Of a stretch of 64,000 bases of DNA, positions 8,698-17,053 are shown piece after piece (position 1 is the first letter of the stretch; each line of letters starts with the position of its first letter). The DNA comes from Alkalihalobacillus sp. TS-13 (lineage in GTDB: Bacteria; Bacillota; Bacilli; Bacillales; Fictibacillaceae): positions 1,550,001 to 1,614,000 of the forward strand of contig NZ_JAHKSI010000001.1 of NCBI RefSeq assembly GCF_019720915.1, in the 5' to 3' direction. Below the pieces are notes generated by a model. It searched no databases and had not been told where the DNA came from. It saw nothing but the letters and a program-made list of their open reading frames with translations. The position numbers and the translations under genes were made by a program.

Positions 8698-9600
8698 ATG
8701 TACGGTTTTATCGTCAATAAACATTCCGGAAGCGGCAGAGGGGCAAAGATATGGCGGGAAGTGGAGTCGATTCTGGAAGCTCGCCAAATCCCTTATTGTT
8801 ATAGGACCACTTGTCATAGAGGGCATGGCACTCAACTGACTTTTGAGCTGTTGCAAGAAAATGATCCGAAAGTGATTGTGGCGGTGGGCGGTGATGGTAC
8901 AGTCAATGAAGTGCTAAATGCATTGGTAGGGTCCAATGTCCCTTTGGGAGTTTTGCCTGCGGGGTCTGGAAATGACCTCTGCAGGGAGCTGGATATTCCG
9001 TTGAATTGGAGAATGGCACTAGATAATCTGTTAGAAGGTAGGGTGAGATCCATTGACGTTGGAGAAGTTTTAAAACACAATGGTGAGCCTCGTTATTATT
9101 CTACAGTAGCCGGGATCGGGTTTGATGGCCAAGTAGCCTTAGCAACGAATGAGTCGAAGTATAAGGGAATCATGAATACGTTGCGGATGGGGAAAGTCAG
9201 TTATGTACTGAGTGTTTTAAATGTACTATGGGGGTATAGTCCATCGAACCTTACATTAACGATTGATGGAGAGAATAGAACGTTCTCAAATGTTTGGCTG
9301 GTGGCGGTAGCAAATTCGAGTTTTTATGGTGGGGGCATGAGAATATCGCCTGCTGCAAAAGCAGATGATGGATGGCTGGATGTATGCATCGTTTCTAATG
9401 TATCGAAATGGGAACTTCTTAAGTTGTTTCCACAAGTTTATAAGGGAAAACATATCGATCATCATTTTGTTGAAACATTTTGTTGTAAAGAGATCCAAGT
9501 CGAATCTGATGTTCCTTATATTATCCACGCAGATGGTGAAATCCTAGGACAAACCCCTTTGACCATCCGGAATAAACAAAATTGTCTCTACGTTGTTTGA
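8698..9600 (+). CDS. Diacylglycerol/lipid kinase family protein (second of pair)
   Basis: DAGK-family lipid kinase of 300 residues. It begins MYGFIVNKHSGSGRGAKIW, the usual N-terminal phosphate-binding start. VGGDGTVNEVLN at about 62-73 and LPAGSGNDLCREL at about 86-98 are complete catalytic signatures. GIGFDGQVA and the terminal IHADGE also fit. Unlike its upstream neighbour it keeps the canonical GSGND, so it is the more probable active diacylglycerol-type kinase. AGGTGATC lies just before the ATG. It is probably co-transcribed with 7775-8668. B. subtilis DgkB and YtlR are relatives; orthology cannot be fixed here. Confidence 0.78.
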   Translation: MYGFIVNKHSGSGRGAKIWREVESILEARQIPYCYRTTCHRGHGTQLTFELLQENDPKVIVAVGGDGTVNEVLNALVGSNVPLGVLPAGSGNDLCRELDIPLNWRMALDNLLEGRVRSIDVGEVLKHNGEPRYYSTVAGIGFDGQVALATNESKYKGIMNTLRMGKVSYVLSVLNVLWGYSPSNLTLTIDGENRTFSNVWLVAVANSSFYGGGMRISPAAKADDGWLDVCIVSNVSKWELLKLFPQVYKGKHIDHHFVETFCCKEIQVESDVPYIIHADGEILGQTPLTIRNKQNCLYVV

Positions 9601-9604
9601 AAAC

Positions 9605-9712
9605 CTACTTTTTGAGTTTTAACAACAACTCGTCATACTCAAATTCATATAAGGCAATGATCGCCTTTTTCAGTTTACCCATAAGGCCATCAAAAAAGAG
9701 TTTCAAGCACAC
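9605..9712 (-). CDS. Putative small protein, 33-35 residues
   Basis: Minus-strand reading frame of 35 codons from a GTG at 9712, or 33 from a TTG at 9706. The TTG has an AGGGGG at 9715-9720 at good distance. The peptide is amphipathic and Lys/Leu-rich, ending EYDELLLKLKK. It lies 30 bases downstream of another tiny frame. No family recognised; the intact Shine-Dalgarno is the main support. Confidence 0.3.
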   Translation of the reverse strand: MCLKLFFDGLMGKLKKAIIALYEFEYDELLLKLKK

Positions 9713-9742
9713 CGCCCCCTTATTAATATCATAAATTTTTTA

Positions 9743-9880
9743 TTACTTTTCAATATCTTGGATCGGTATTGAAAAACTTCTAACCAACGCATCAATTGTA
9801 AACCGATCTCTGTAATGATAGAAAGTATACAGCGATATACCCAATGCCATAATTGAAAAGATTTTTGTTTCAAATTTCAT
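9743..9880 (-). CDS. Putative small protein, 45 residues
   Basis: Minus-strand frame from an ATG at 9880 to a TAA at 9743. It starts MKFETKIFSIMALGISLYTF, a short hydrophobic N-terminal segment that could be membrane-associated, followed by a charged tail. The ribosome site (GGTGGG) is weak. With the next small frame downstream it may form a two-peptide unit. No homologue recognised. Confidence 0.28.
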   Translation of the reverse strand: MKFETKIFSIMALGISLYTFYHYRDRFTIDALVRSFSIPIQDIEK

Positions 9881-10046
9881 TCTTTAACCCACCAAAATTG
9901 TATTTTTCTCTTATAGTGTGAAATTTTATTTTGAAATATATGTATCGAAACATCAATTCCAATAATCTCCACCAAAAAAAGAACTTTCTCATCCGTCTTC
10001 AATACAACATTGATCATCACATCAAGGAACGGTAAGATACTTGCGG

Positions 10047-10258
10047 TTAATCTTTATCAGAGAAGCATGTTAGTTGGTATTGCTGTTAATGGAAGCAAAG
10101 AACGACTTCATCAGAACACTTAATTGCGTCTTTAACCACTCCTAGGTCAGTTTCAATTCAGCAAGGACATCATTATGCACTTTTCCGTCGACAATTAGAG
10201 GCTACGTAAGCCCCGTTTGCTTTTTCAATGCAGATCTTCTAACAAAATCATGAATTCC
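10047..10258 (-). pseudogene. DUF421 (YetF/YdfS-like) C-terminal remnant
   Basis: Read on the minus strand, one frame gives KKQTGLT, stop, PLIVDGKVHNDVLAELKLT, stop, EWLKTQL and then FFASINSN. This is the conserved C-terminal soluble domain of DUF421 membrane proteins. Both stops are TAG where a CAG-type codon would fit. A shift near 10070 would allow the usual short acidic end. The N-terminal membrane half is not present, so this is a decayed gene. The rest of 9881-10431 shows no convincing gene. Confidence 0.6.
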
Positions 10259-10431
10259 TAAACAGCTCCAAATACCTATTCTTCACATATTCATCATTTA
10301 GATTTTCATTAGATATGCCTAATGGAAACACCACAATGTAATCTTTATGGAATCGCATAAAAAGTAAATATATTGAAAGGATAATAAAACCTTTTGAATA
10401 ACTGTTTCGACAATGGAATAGACCGGAGGCA

Positions 10432-12009
10432 ATGATGAGAAAAATTACATTCTTAATTCTATTTGTGGTATTAAGTTTGATGATTTTCGCAGCGTTCCTT
10501 GACTTGGATCAAAATGAGGGAACGTTACAAACAAGTGAACAACCAGAACAGAAAAAAGTTGTGTTAATCATTATCGATTCCTTGACTTCTGGAATTTTAC
10601 ATGAAGGTTTTGCTCAAGGTGATTTTCCCGCTCTGAAATTTCTGGCTACAAACGGGAAACAACATGATGACTTTGTAACGGCTTTTCCTTCCATGTCTGT
10701 CACAATCGAAAGTACTATTTTAACTGGCGAGATGCCTGATGCACATAACATACCAGGTTTAACCTGGTATTCAGCCAAAGAAGATCGATTGGTGGATTAT
10801 GGAACCTCCTTTGAAGTCATGACAAAAATAGGCATACAAACCGTATTGGATGATACACTTCATAATCTGAATAATGTACATTTAAGCAAAGACGTAACAA
10901 CCATTTTTGAGGCCTTACACCAAAAGGGAGTATCTACAGGTTCCATCAATACGTTAATCTATCGCGGCAATATAGATCATGAACTGACAGTACCCTATGT
11001 CATCAGGAAGTTCACTAACTCTCCAAGAACCTATAAGACAAAAGGTCCTAATGTGCTGGCCTTCGGTAAATTATCAACTCCGGAACTTGAGAAGGATCAT
11101 TTTCCAGATACCATTTTCCAAAAGTTCGGCATGACGGACCACTATTCAGCAGAAGTCGTAAAAGCATTGATCAAGGAACAAAAGCTTCCTGATTTTTCAT
11201 TCGTCTATTTTCCTGATTTTGATAAAGAAGCACATAAAAAAGGTCCCCTATATATTGAAGGTCTCCGAGAGGCTGACAACTATCTGGGTGAGATCTTGAG
11301 TGCTTCCGGAAGTTGGGAGAAAGCGATTAAAGATCATATCTTTATTATCATTGGAGATCACGGACAAACCAATACGGTAAAAGACAAAGAAGAACTTACG
11401 ATTGATTTGGAACAGTTGTATAAGAAATATACGGTGGCTTCATTTGGAGACAAAGTGAGCAAGGGAGAAATCGCCTTCGGGAACAACCACAGGATGACAT
11501 ATGTTTACTCTATTAAAAATCGCAACCCATTGGGTGAATTAGCGAAGATAGGGATAAAGGACGAGCGGATAGCTTTTGGAGCATGGGTAGAGGATGACTG
11601 GATCAATGTCATCACCCACGATAAACAAGGTTCTTTTCGATTCAAGGCAGGCGGCGAATGGAAGGATGGCTATGGACAATCATGGACTGTTGCAGGAAAT
11701 CCTGATATTTTATCACTACAAATAAAAAAGTCCAAAGGGGCGATTGATTATGGTGACTATCCAGATGCGCTAAATCAGTTGCATAGTGCGCTTCATAGTC
11801 ATGATGAGCCTGTAATGATATTGACTGCCAAACCTGGCTATTCTTTTTACTCTGAAGCCGCTCCGGTTCATCCTGACGGTGGAGAACATGGCGGAATCCA
11901 TAAAGATGATACGCTAGCCGCTATGATAATTTCCGGGACAGACAAAGAGCCAAGGTTTCATCGAATGGTTGATTTGAAAAAATTTATCCTTTCTCTTTTT
12001 GAAGAATGA
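10432..12009 (+). CDS. Membrane-anchored alkaline phosphatase/type I phosphodiesterase family protein
   Basis: 525 residues. Residues 5-25 form a hydrophobic signal or anchor (FLILFVVLSLMIFAAF), so the enzyme should face outward. The two-metal alkaline phosphatase superfamily fold is marked by VVLIIIDSLTSG (first metal Asp), AFPSMSVTIEST (nucleophile Ser/Thr region) with TGEMPDAHNIPG, FPDFDKEAHKKGP (metal Asp/His), IIIGDHGQT (Asp-His metal ligands) and HGGIHKDD near the C-terminus. Relatives are nucleotide pyrophosphatases, phosphonoacetate hydrolases and glycerophosphodiesterases. Downstream of two lipid kinases it could hydrolyse a phosphorylated head group. CGGAGGC lies 5 bases before the ATG. 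A preceding 830-base gap means it probably has its own promoter. Confidence 0.75.
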   Translation: MMRKITFLILFVVLSLMIFAAFLDLDQNEGTLQTSEQPEQKKVVLIIIDSLTSGILHEGFAQGDFPALKFLATNGKQHDDFVTAFPSMSVTIESTILTGEMPDAHNIPGLTWYSAKEDRLVDYGTSFEVMTKIGIQTVLDDTLHNLNNVHLSKDVTTIFEALHQKGVSTGSINTLIYRGNIDHELTVPYVIRKFTNSPRTYKTKGPNVLAFGKLSTPELEKDHFPDTIFQKFGMTDHYSAEVVKALIKEQKLPDFSFVYFPDFDKEAHKKGPLYIEGLREADNYLGEILSASGSWEKAIKDHIFIIIGDHGQTNTVKDKEELTIDLEQLYKKYTVASFGDKVSKGEIAFGNNHRMTYVYSIKNRNPLGELAKIGIKDERIAFGAWVEDDWINVITHDKQGSFRFKAGGEWKDGYGQSWTVAGNPDILSLQIKKSKGAIDYGDYPDALNQLHSALHSHDEPVMILTAKPGYSFYSEAAPVHPDGGEHGGIHKDDTLAAMIISGTDKEPRFHRMVDLKKFILSLFEE

Positions 12010-12013
12010 TAAA

Positions 12014-12043
12014 AGCTGAAGATTAACTGCTCAATCTTCAGCT
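12014..12043 (+). terminator. Hairpin after the phosphodiesterase gene
   Basis: Perfect 11-base stem AGCTGAAGATT / AATCTTCAGCT with an 8-base loop. No T-tract follows, so termination efficiency is uncertain. Confidence 0.5.
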
Positions 12044-12072
12044 GGTGAACCTGTAATATTACTAAGAATCAT

Positions 12073-12108
12073 GTAAAAGTAAAAACGCAACTAAAGCCAC
12101 TTGCGTTT
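12073..12108 (-). terminator. Terminator of the moxR-DUF58-DUF4129 operon
   Basis: AAACGCAA / TTGCGTTT stem read on the minus strand, followed by T-rich TTACTTTTAC. Confidence 0.65.
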
Positions 12109-12138
12109 ATGGGTGGAATCGAAAGCACAAACTATTAA

Positions 12139-13368
12139 CTATTCATCTTCTTTTTTCGTTGAGCGGTATTTCTTTTTCGCCCAGTTGTTCATTGCTGAGA
12201 TCGATTTCCGGTACTGTTCCGCTTCCAGTTCAGGTACATCTTCCTCGCCATATCGGACCCATTTATAAATTCGGTCGATTTCGCCTTGTAATTCCTCAGG
12301 TCCGTTAACCCGGTCCATCCATTCTGAGACAGATTCATGTTGAAAACGGCCGAAAGTAAACTTCGCCATCCTTTTCTCCAATTTATACAACTGTTTTCTT
12401 ATATTGTTTTCAGGAGGTTTATTTCGTTTAAATCCAAATTGCTGTTTAGGATTCATTCCACCAGCTTTCCTTGAATCGATTCCAGCTGAAACTGTTGAAT
12501 AATCCATTATCTTGATCTTATTTTTATAATACTTATAGCCATACCATACCAATAGGATCAACCCGATCAGAAGTATGATATTCAACAGAGTATCTGACGC
12601 TTCAATATTGTTCAGCTCGCCAAGTTCTTCCGGCTTTATTTCGACTGTACCCTCTTGACCATCATCTTCTTGTTGCAATTCTCCAAGTGAAAATATGCTT
12701 GCAAACCAATTGAAAAAAGCGTTCAAAGGAAGAAAAAGGATGAGCGACAAAACTGCGGTAACGATTTTCAATACGAAAAATGCACCTGCCTTCACCACAG
12801 GAAGAAAGATGGCAATGATGACAGAAAAGACGAAAAAGGCGGATATCATGTAGTATAAAAGCCGTTTTAAATTAGGATTTGCTGGCTGTTGCACCATCAT
12901 CCTGTTTAAACGTACAAAAACAAACATGCAAAATTGAGAAATCGCAATCCAAAGAACATAAACCAGTTGATCATTGGTATTGTAAAGAAAAAAGAAGGCG
13001 ATTGCACCGATGATCGTTGATAGGAAAATTGGAAACTCTTGTTGGAGATCAGCATCGGCATAATGCCCGGAAAAACGTAATGCAGTAACAACTCCTAATA
13101 CTGCAAGATAGAAGAAATCTTCACTTAGTCCAGCCACCAAACCAATTCCCCAGATAACAGGTATCGTTAAAATGATTTTCCCAGTTGTCAGCTCCATTCG
13201 CGGTAAAATCATCTCATAGAGGATCCCTCCTCCAATCATTACGATCAGTGTGGGGACAATGACACTCCTTTCAAAAGGTGCGTACAACCATGTTGTAATT
13301 AACAAGAGGAGCAGGATATCCAGAGTATAATTCAACCATCTGGAGCGAATGTACGCCCATTTACTCAT
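12139..13368 (-). CDS. DUF4129 multi-pass membrane protein of a MoxR operon
   Basis: 409 residues. About 6-7 hydrophobic segments occupy residues 12-230, with a further one at about 262-280 (NIILLIGLILLVWYGYKYY). A cytosolic C-terminal DUF4129-type tail of about 110 residues follows (RKQLYKLEKRMAKFTF... ESVSEWMDRV). In B. subtilis and many bacteria this operon position holds a TgpA/YebA protein with a transglutaminase core between the membrane part and the DUF4129 tail. No transglutaminase Cys-His-Asp core is visible here. The gene overlaps the DUF58 gene by 4 bases, indicating translational coupling. It probably acts with the ATPase and DUF58 protein in cell-envelope or protease assembly; the exact role is unknown. 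Confidence 0.75.
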   Translation of the reverse strand: MSKWAYIRSRWLNYTLDILLLLLITTWLYAPFERSVIVPTLIVMIGGGILYEMILPRMELTTGKIILTIPVIWGIGLVAGLSEDFFYLAVLGVVTALRFSGHYADADLQQEFPIFLSTIIGAIAFFFLYNTNDQLVYVLWIAISQFCMFVFVRLNRMMVQQPANPNLKRLLYYMISAFFVFSVIIAIFLPVVKAGAFFVLKIVTAVLSLILFLPLNAFFNWFASIFSLGELQQEDDGQEGTVEIKPEELGELNNIEASDTLLNIILLIGLILLVWYGYKYYKNKIKIMDYSTVSAGIDSRKAGGMNPKQQFGFKRNKPPENNIRKQLYKLEKRMAKFTFGRFQHESVSEWMDRVNGPEELQGEIDRIYKWVRYGEEDVPELEAEQYRKSISAMNNWAKKKYRSTKKEDE

Positions 13369-14573
13369 GAAATCGACCTCCTGGCTGTATACTGTTCAAG
13401 CTTAGCAGTGTCTGCATCGATGTAAACCTTATGTAGATCGATTCCTTGTTTGAGCCATTGATAGTAATACGCTACATCTGATTTGTCATCTCCGACTAGG
13501 ATGACGACTGTAGAATCCACCTGTTGCCGGTTGAAAAGGGTCAGCACGCGGAACATCGGCATCCTGATGCTATTGATGTTCAACCTTGCCAATAACTCCA
13601 ACGCTTTTACCAGGTGAGATTTTCCTTCTCCCATTTCCAGGTGCATGAATGGCAATCTCCCCATCGTTTTGATATTAACAAAAATTTCAAATGGAATATG
13701 ATGTTGGACAGCGTATTGGCATAAGAAAGCAGTATGGCTGATTTGTTTTTCCAATAATTCAGATTCCCCTACACGCGCGACTTCCTCTGAATCCATAACG
13801 ACGTTCAGAAGGATGGTCCATGATTGTGAAACAGTCTTTTCGTGAAGCTTGGTCTGCATTTCTTCCATTCTAGCAGAGGCTTTCCAATGGATGCGTTGGA
13901 ACGAATCTCCTGGAAGATAATCGCGTGTCCCAACTACTGAAGTATGATCTTCATATAAAGAGCTCTGTACAGGGCGCGTCCCCTGCCTAAATTTGATTAA
14001 ATCTTCTACTCCAGAGACAGGTAGAATCGTAGGATAAACGATGAATTCCGTTTGCACGAGCCGATCATTGATCATTTTCACCGTGGCAAGACTAAGAAGA
14101 TCAGAGACATGAACTTCTAAATTCAAAATTTTCGCAACGCCACGTTTCAGCCCCATGACTTCGAAAGTCATACTCTTTTCTTCCCCAGGGAAAAAGGATA
14201 ACGGCAAGATATATTCATTGGCATTCTTTCGTTCATCAGTTGGATTTATATTTTGCAACACAATATTATTATTTACGAGAAACCTGACTCTGGAATTGAA
14301 CACAGGTAATTTGCTGTAATTGGTCAACGTCATGTTCCACGCCGCCTCATCTTCTGGAAATAACCTTACCTTCTCTTTCTCATTTGCATAAAAAAGTTTT
14401 CGCGAAACTTTATGGATATAATAAATCGACAAGAAAGAGCTCAATCCTATCAGGACTCCCACCAAAAACATCAGATAGGATTTCCCATAAATCGAAAATA
14501 TGACCACAAAGATTGCTAGGACGCGAAGTATTCGTATACTTCTATCAGACCCCAGGATCCTATTCCAGATCAT
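13365..14573 (-). CDS. DUF58 domain-containing protein
   Basis: 402 residues. Two N-terminal membrane segments (about 15-52) are followed by a long beta-rich region. The DUF58 signature is RDYLPGDSFQRIHWKASAR around 216-234, and a von Willebrand A-like C-terminal half follows. DUF58 proteins are nearly always partners of MoxR ATPases, where the VWA-like part is thought to be remodelled by the ATPase. Both ends overlap their neighbours by 4 bases. Confidence 0.85.
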   Translation of the reverse strand: MIWNRILGSDRSIRILRVLAIFVVIFSIYGKSYLMFLVGVLIGLSSFLSIYYIHKVSRKLFYANEKEKVRLFPEDEAAWNMTLTNYSKLPVFNSRVRFLVNNNIVLQNINPTDERKNANEYILPLSFFPGEEKSMTFEVMGLKRGVAKILNLEVHVSDLLSLATVKMINDRLVQTEFIVYPTILPVSGVEDLIKFRQGTRPVQSSLYEDHTSVVGTRDYLPGDSFQRIHWKASARMEEMQTKLHEKTVSQSWTILLNVVMDSEEVARVGESELLEKQISHTAFLCQYAVQHHIPFEIFVNIKTMGRLPFMHLEMGEGKSHLVKALELLARLNINSIRMPMFRVLTLFNRQQVDSTVVILVGDDKSDVAYYYQWLKQGIDLHKVYIDADTAKLEQYTARRSIS

Positions 14574-15520
14574 TGGTTGACCGCTCCAGACTCGACTGGC
14601 ACCTCAACCTCATCCAGAATATCCAGAATCACTTGTCTCTGTGTTTTACGCAATTCACCTTCCATTGAAAGAACAAGACGATGTGATAAAACAAATGGAG
14701 CAAGTTTCTTACAATCTTCTGGAACCACATACGCCCTTCCATTGATCCAGGCATATGCTTGCAATGCACGCATGAAGGCTAACGTCCCACGAGGACTTAT
14801 ACCAACTTCGATATTTTTTGAACGGCGCGTCTCCATGATGATTCTAAGGAGATATGTCTCGATTCCCTCAGACAGCCGGACTTCTTCAATCATCTTCTGC
14901 ATCTGGATGATTTCCTCAGGTGAAAAAACAGGCTCAAGATGCTCAATCGGCTCTTCTTTACGATAAGCCCTCATCATCTGTTGCTCCTCGAGTAAAGATG
15001 GGTAACCCACGTTCAACTTTAAAAGAAAACGATCCATTTGCGCTTCAGGCAATGGAAAGGTCCCATGTGATTCGATCGGATTTTGTGTCGCCAGTACGAT
15101 AAACGGTTTAGGCAGAGAACTTGTTGACCCATCAATCGTTACCTGCTTCTCTTCCATCACTTCCAAGAGACTCGATTGTGTCCTCGGTGTGGCACGGTTG
15201 ATTTCATCAGCAAGAAGCACATTCGTCATCACCGGTCCGAATCTCGTTTCAAATTCCCTTGATTTTGGATTGAGATACTGTATCCCTGTTACATCAGATG
15301 GTAATACATCCGGCGTGAATTGAATACGCCCAAATGAACCTGCTATGGATTTTGCGATACTTTTCGCCAGCATTGTCTTCCCAGTGCCGGGTACATCTTC
15401 CATCAAAACATGCCCCTTTGCAAGCAATGCAACCAGGATCAGTTCGACACTTTCTTCCTTACCAATCAGAACTTTGCCGATCGATTCTTTCACTTCATTC
15501 AGTTTCATCTTCACTTCCAT
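14570..15520 (-). CDS. MoxR-family AAA+ ATPase
   Basis: Chaperone-like AAA+ ATPase that remodels VWA-domain partners. Walker A GTGKTMLA around residues 45-52, Walker B VLLADEINRA around 107-116, sensor 1 VLATQNP and arginine-finger region QMDRFLLK are all present. About 316 residues, the standard length. An ATG at 15529 directly abuts the AAGGGGG ribosome site, whereas the ATG at 15520 is 9 bases from it and is preferred; 15508 is a further in-frame ATG. The start lies inside the end of the polymerase IV gene, so the operon overlaps dinB. It heads the moxR-DUF58-DUF4129 unit. Confidence 0.9.
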   Translation of the reverse strand: MEVKMKLNEVKESIGKVLIGKEESVELILVALLAKGHVLMEDVPGTGKTMLAKSIAKSIAGSFGRIQFTPDVLPSDVTGIQYLNPKSREFETRFGPVMTNVLLADEINRATPRTQSSLLEVMEEKQVTIDGSTSSLPKPFIVLATQNPIESHGTFPLPEAQMDRFLLKLNVGYPSLLEEQQMMRAYRKEEPIEHLEPVFSPEEIIQMQKMIEEVRLSEGIETYLLRIIMETRRSKNIEVGISPRGTLAFMRALQAYAWINGRAYVVPEDCKKLAPFVLSHRLVLSMEGELRKTQRQVILDILDEVEVPVESGAVNQ

Positions 15521-16718
15521 TACTGACATCCCCCTTTTTCTCTATACCTCTTCGAATTGATCGATTCCCATACTTACGATTAAGACGATCCAACGTTTCA
15601 AAAAGTTGTTCATCTTTTGTATGTTCTTTATATGAAAACAAGTCCAATTGCCGGGTTGCACTGCTTTTATCAATAACTTGAGTCGCAGTAATCCCCAACA
15701 ACCGCACTGGTCGATCATCCCAATGTTCTTTAAAAAGATGATAGGCAATACCAAAGATTTCTTCTTTCTGTTGAACTGGATTTGAAAACGTCTGGCTCCG
15801 GGTGATTGTTTTGCGGTTTGCATAACGGATGGTGATTTGGATAGAGGTAGTGACGACTTTCTTTCGTTTCAATCGCTGTTCGAGTGACTCAGAAAGTTCT
15901 CTCAGCACTTTAGCTGCATTATCAGAATGGAGTATATCACGGGGTAATGTCGTAGAGGTTCCTACTGATTTGAATTCACTAGATGCTTCTGGATCTACTG
16001 GTCGATCATCAATCCCTCTTGCACGGTTCCACAGTTTCTCGCCATTCCTGCCAAGATGAAGCTTCACTTCATGCTGACTCTTGGATGCTAAGTCACCAAT
16101 GGTGTAAATATTCACCTCATGGAATTTTACCATCGTTTTTTTCCCTACACCATGCATTTCTTCTATGGGTAACGGCCATAGTTTTGTCGGCAGTTCCCTC
16201 TTTCTCAATATCGTGATTCCCAGCGGCTTTTTCATATCAGAAGCCATTTTTGCCAAAAACTTATTCGGTGCAATACCGATACTGCACGGTAATTGCTGTT
16301 CTTCCATCAAACGATGCTGAATTTCTTTTGCCATCTCTATTGGTGAATACTCAGAAAACCTTTCCGTAATATCCATATAACCTTCGTCAATTGAGATCGG
16401 CTCTACTAGATCTGTATATTCCAATAATAAATTGAACATCTTTCGAGAAGCAGTACGATACCGTTCAAAGGAAGGTGGCATAACAATGAGGTCCGGGCAC
16501 TTCTGTTTTGCCTCCCAAACAGGCATCGTTGTACGTACACCTTTTGCCCTCGCTTCATAGCTGCTCGTGACGACGATCCCTCTCCGTTCTTCAACATTCC
16601 CAGCAATGGCAAGCGGTTTGCCACGTAAACTCGGATCACGCGCACATTCGACTGAAGCATAAAAACTGTTCATATCAACATGGAAGATTATTCTAGCTGT
16701 TTTGTTCTTTTTCAACAT
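15495..16718 (-). CDS. dinB: DNA polymerase IV (Y-family, translesion)
   Basis: Error-prone translesion polymerase, orthologous by position to B. subtilis polY1 (yqjH). 407 residues. IIFHVDMNSFYASVE supplies the first catalytic Asp, and SIDEGYMD around 112-119 the second catalytic acidic pair. SIGIAPNKFLAKMASD is the fingers/palm motif, and a helix-hairpin-helix (LPIEEMHGVGKKT) and little-finger domain follow. The start at 16718 is chosen because GAGGTG lies 9 bases upstream. An ATG ten codons earlier (16748) has no visible ribosome site. No obvious LexA box was recognised upstream. The 3' end overlaps the moxR start. Confidence 0.93.
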   Translation of the reverse strand: MLKKNKTARIIFHVDMNSFYASVECARDPSLRGKPLAIAGNVEERRGIVVTSSYEARAKGVRTTMPVWEAKQKCPDLIVMPPSFERYRTASRKMFNLLLEYTDLVEPISIDEGYMDITERFSEYSPIEMAKEIQHRLMEEQQLPCSIGIAPNKFLAKMASDMKKPLGITILRKRELPTKLWPLPIEEMHGVGKKTMVKFHEVNIYTIGDLASKSQHEVKLHLGRNGEKLWNRARGIDDRPVDPEASSEFKSVGTSTTLPRDILHSDNAAKVLRELSESLEQRLKRKKVVTTSIQITIRYANRKTITRSQTFSNPVQQKEEIFGIAYHLFKEHWDDRPVRLLGITATQVIDKSSATRQLDLFSYKEHTKDEQLFETLDRLNRKYGNRSIRRGIEKKGDVSNGSEDETE

Positions 16719-16769
16719 GAGCCCCTTCACCTCGAACATAATCGCCAAAAATATTATAGTAAGAATATT

Positions 16770-16798
16770 TTGAATATTATATCAAAAAATGGTAGAAT
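16770..16798 (+). promoter_or_regulatory. SigA-type promoter of the small sigma-like gene
   Basis: TTGAAT, 17-base spacer, TAGAAT, located 30 bases before the ATG at 16829. Confidence 0.6.
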
Positions 16799-16828
16799 GA
16801 AGCTATAAAACGGAGGGAGGTAATTTTC

Positions 16829-17053
16829 ATGTACAATCGAATTCGACATTATTCTTGTACCCCTTACCCAGCTGTTCAAGTGAAGGTCCTGGACTCTTTA
16901 GAAAAACTGAGGAGCATTAATCAGCGCTCCCCCACGATTTTTGAGCTTTCTATACACATTGGTGTCTCTGTAGAATTGATCAACGAATCAATGGAATTCA
17001 GTGGTTATTACAGCGAAGAAGCAAACCTCCAAATGTTCCACATTTGCCATTAA
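16829..17053 (+). CDS. Small protein resembling sigma-70 region 3
   Basis: 74 residues. Residues 28-60 (INQRSPTIFELSIHIGVSVELINESMEF in two parts: SPTIFELSIHIGVS and VELINESMEF) read like the region 3 helix-turn-helix of SigB/SigF/SigG-class factors, where a PTxxEIAxxLGVSxExVxEAxE pattern is typical. Regions 2 and 4 are absent. GGAGGGAGG lies 8-16 bases before the ATG and a good promoter precedes it, so it looks expressed rather than decayed. It could bind DNA or interfere with a sigma factor; this is inference. Its stop codon overlaps the stop of the convergent MarR gene. Confidence 0.55.
   Translation: MYNRIRHYSCTPYPAVQVKVLDSLEKLRSINQRSPTIFELSIHIGVSVELINESMEFSGYYSEEANLQMFHICH

Noticed and set aside
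10248-10358. 36-codon minus-strand frame upstream of the DUF421 remnant
   Set aside because: No ribosome site and it overlaps decayed sequence.
14577-14966. 129-codon plus-strand frame opposite moxR
   Set aside because: Antisense to a strongly supported ATPase gene; Ser/Arg-rich composition and no ribosome site.
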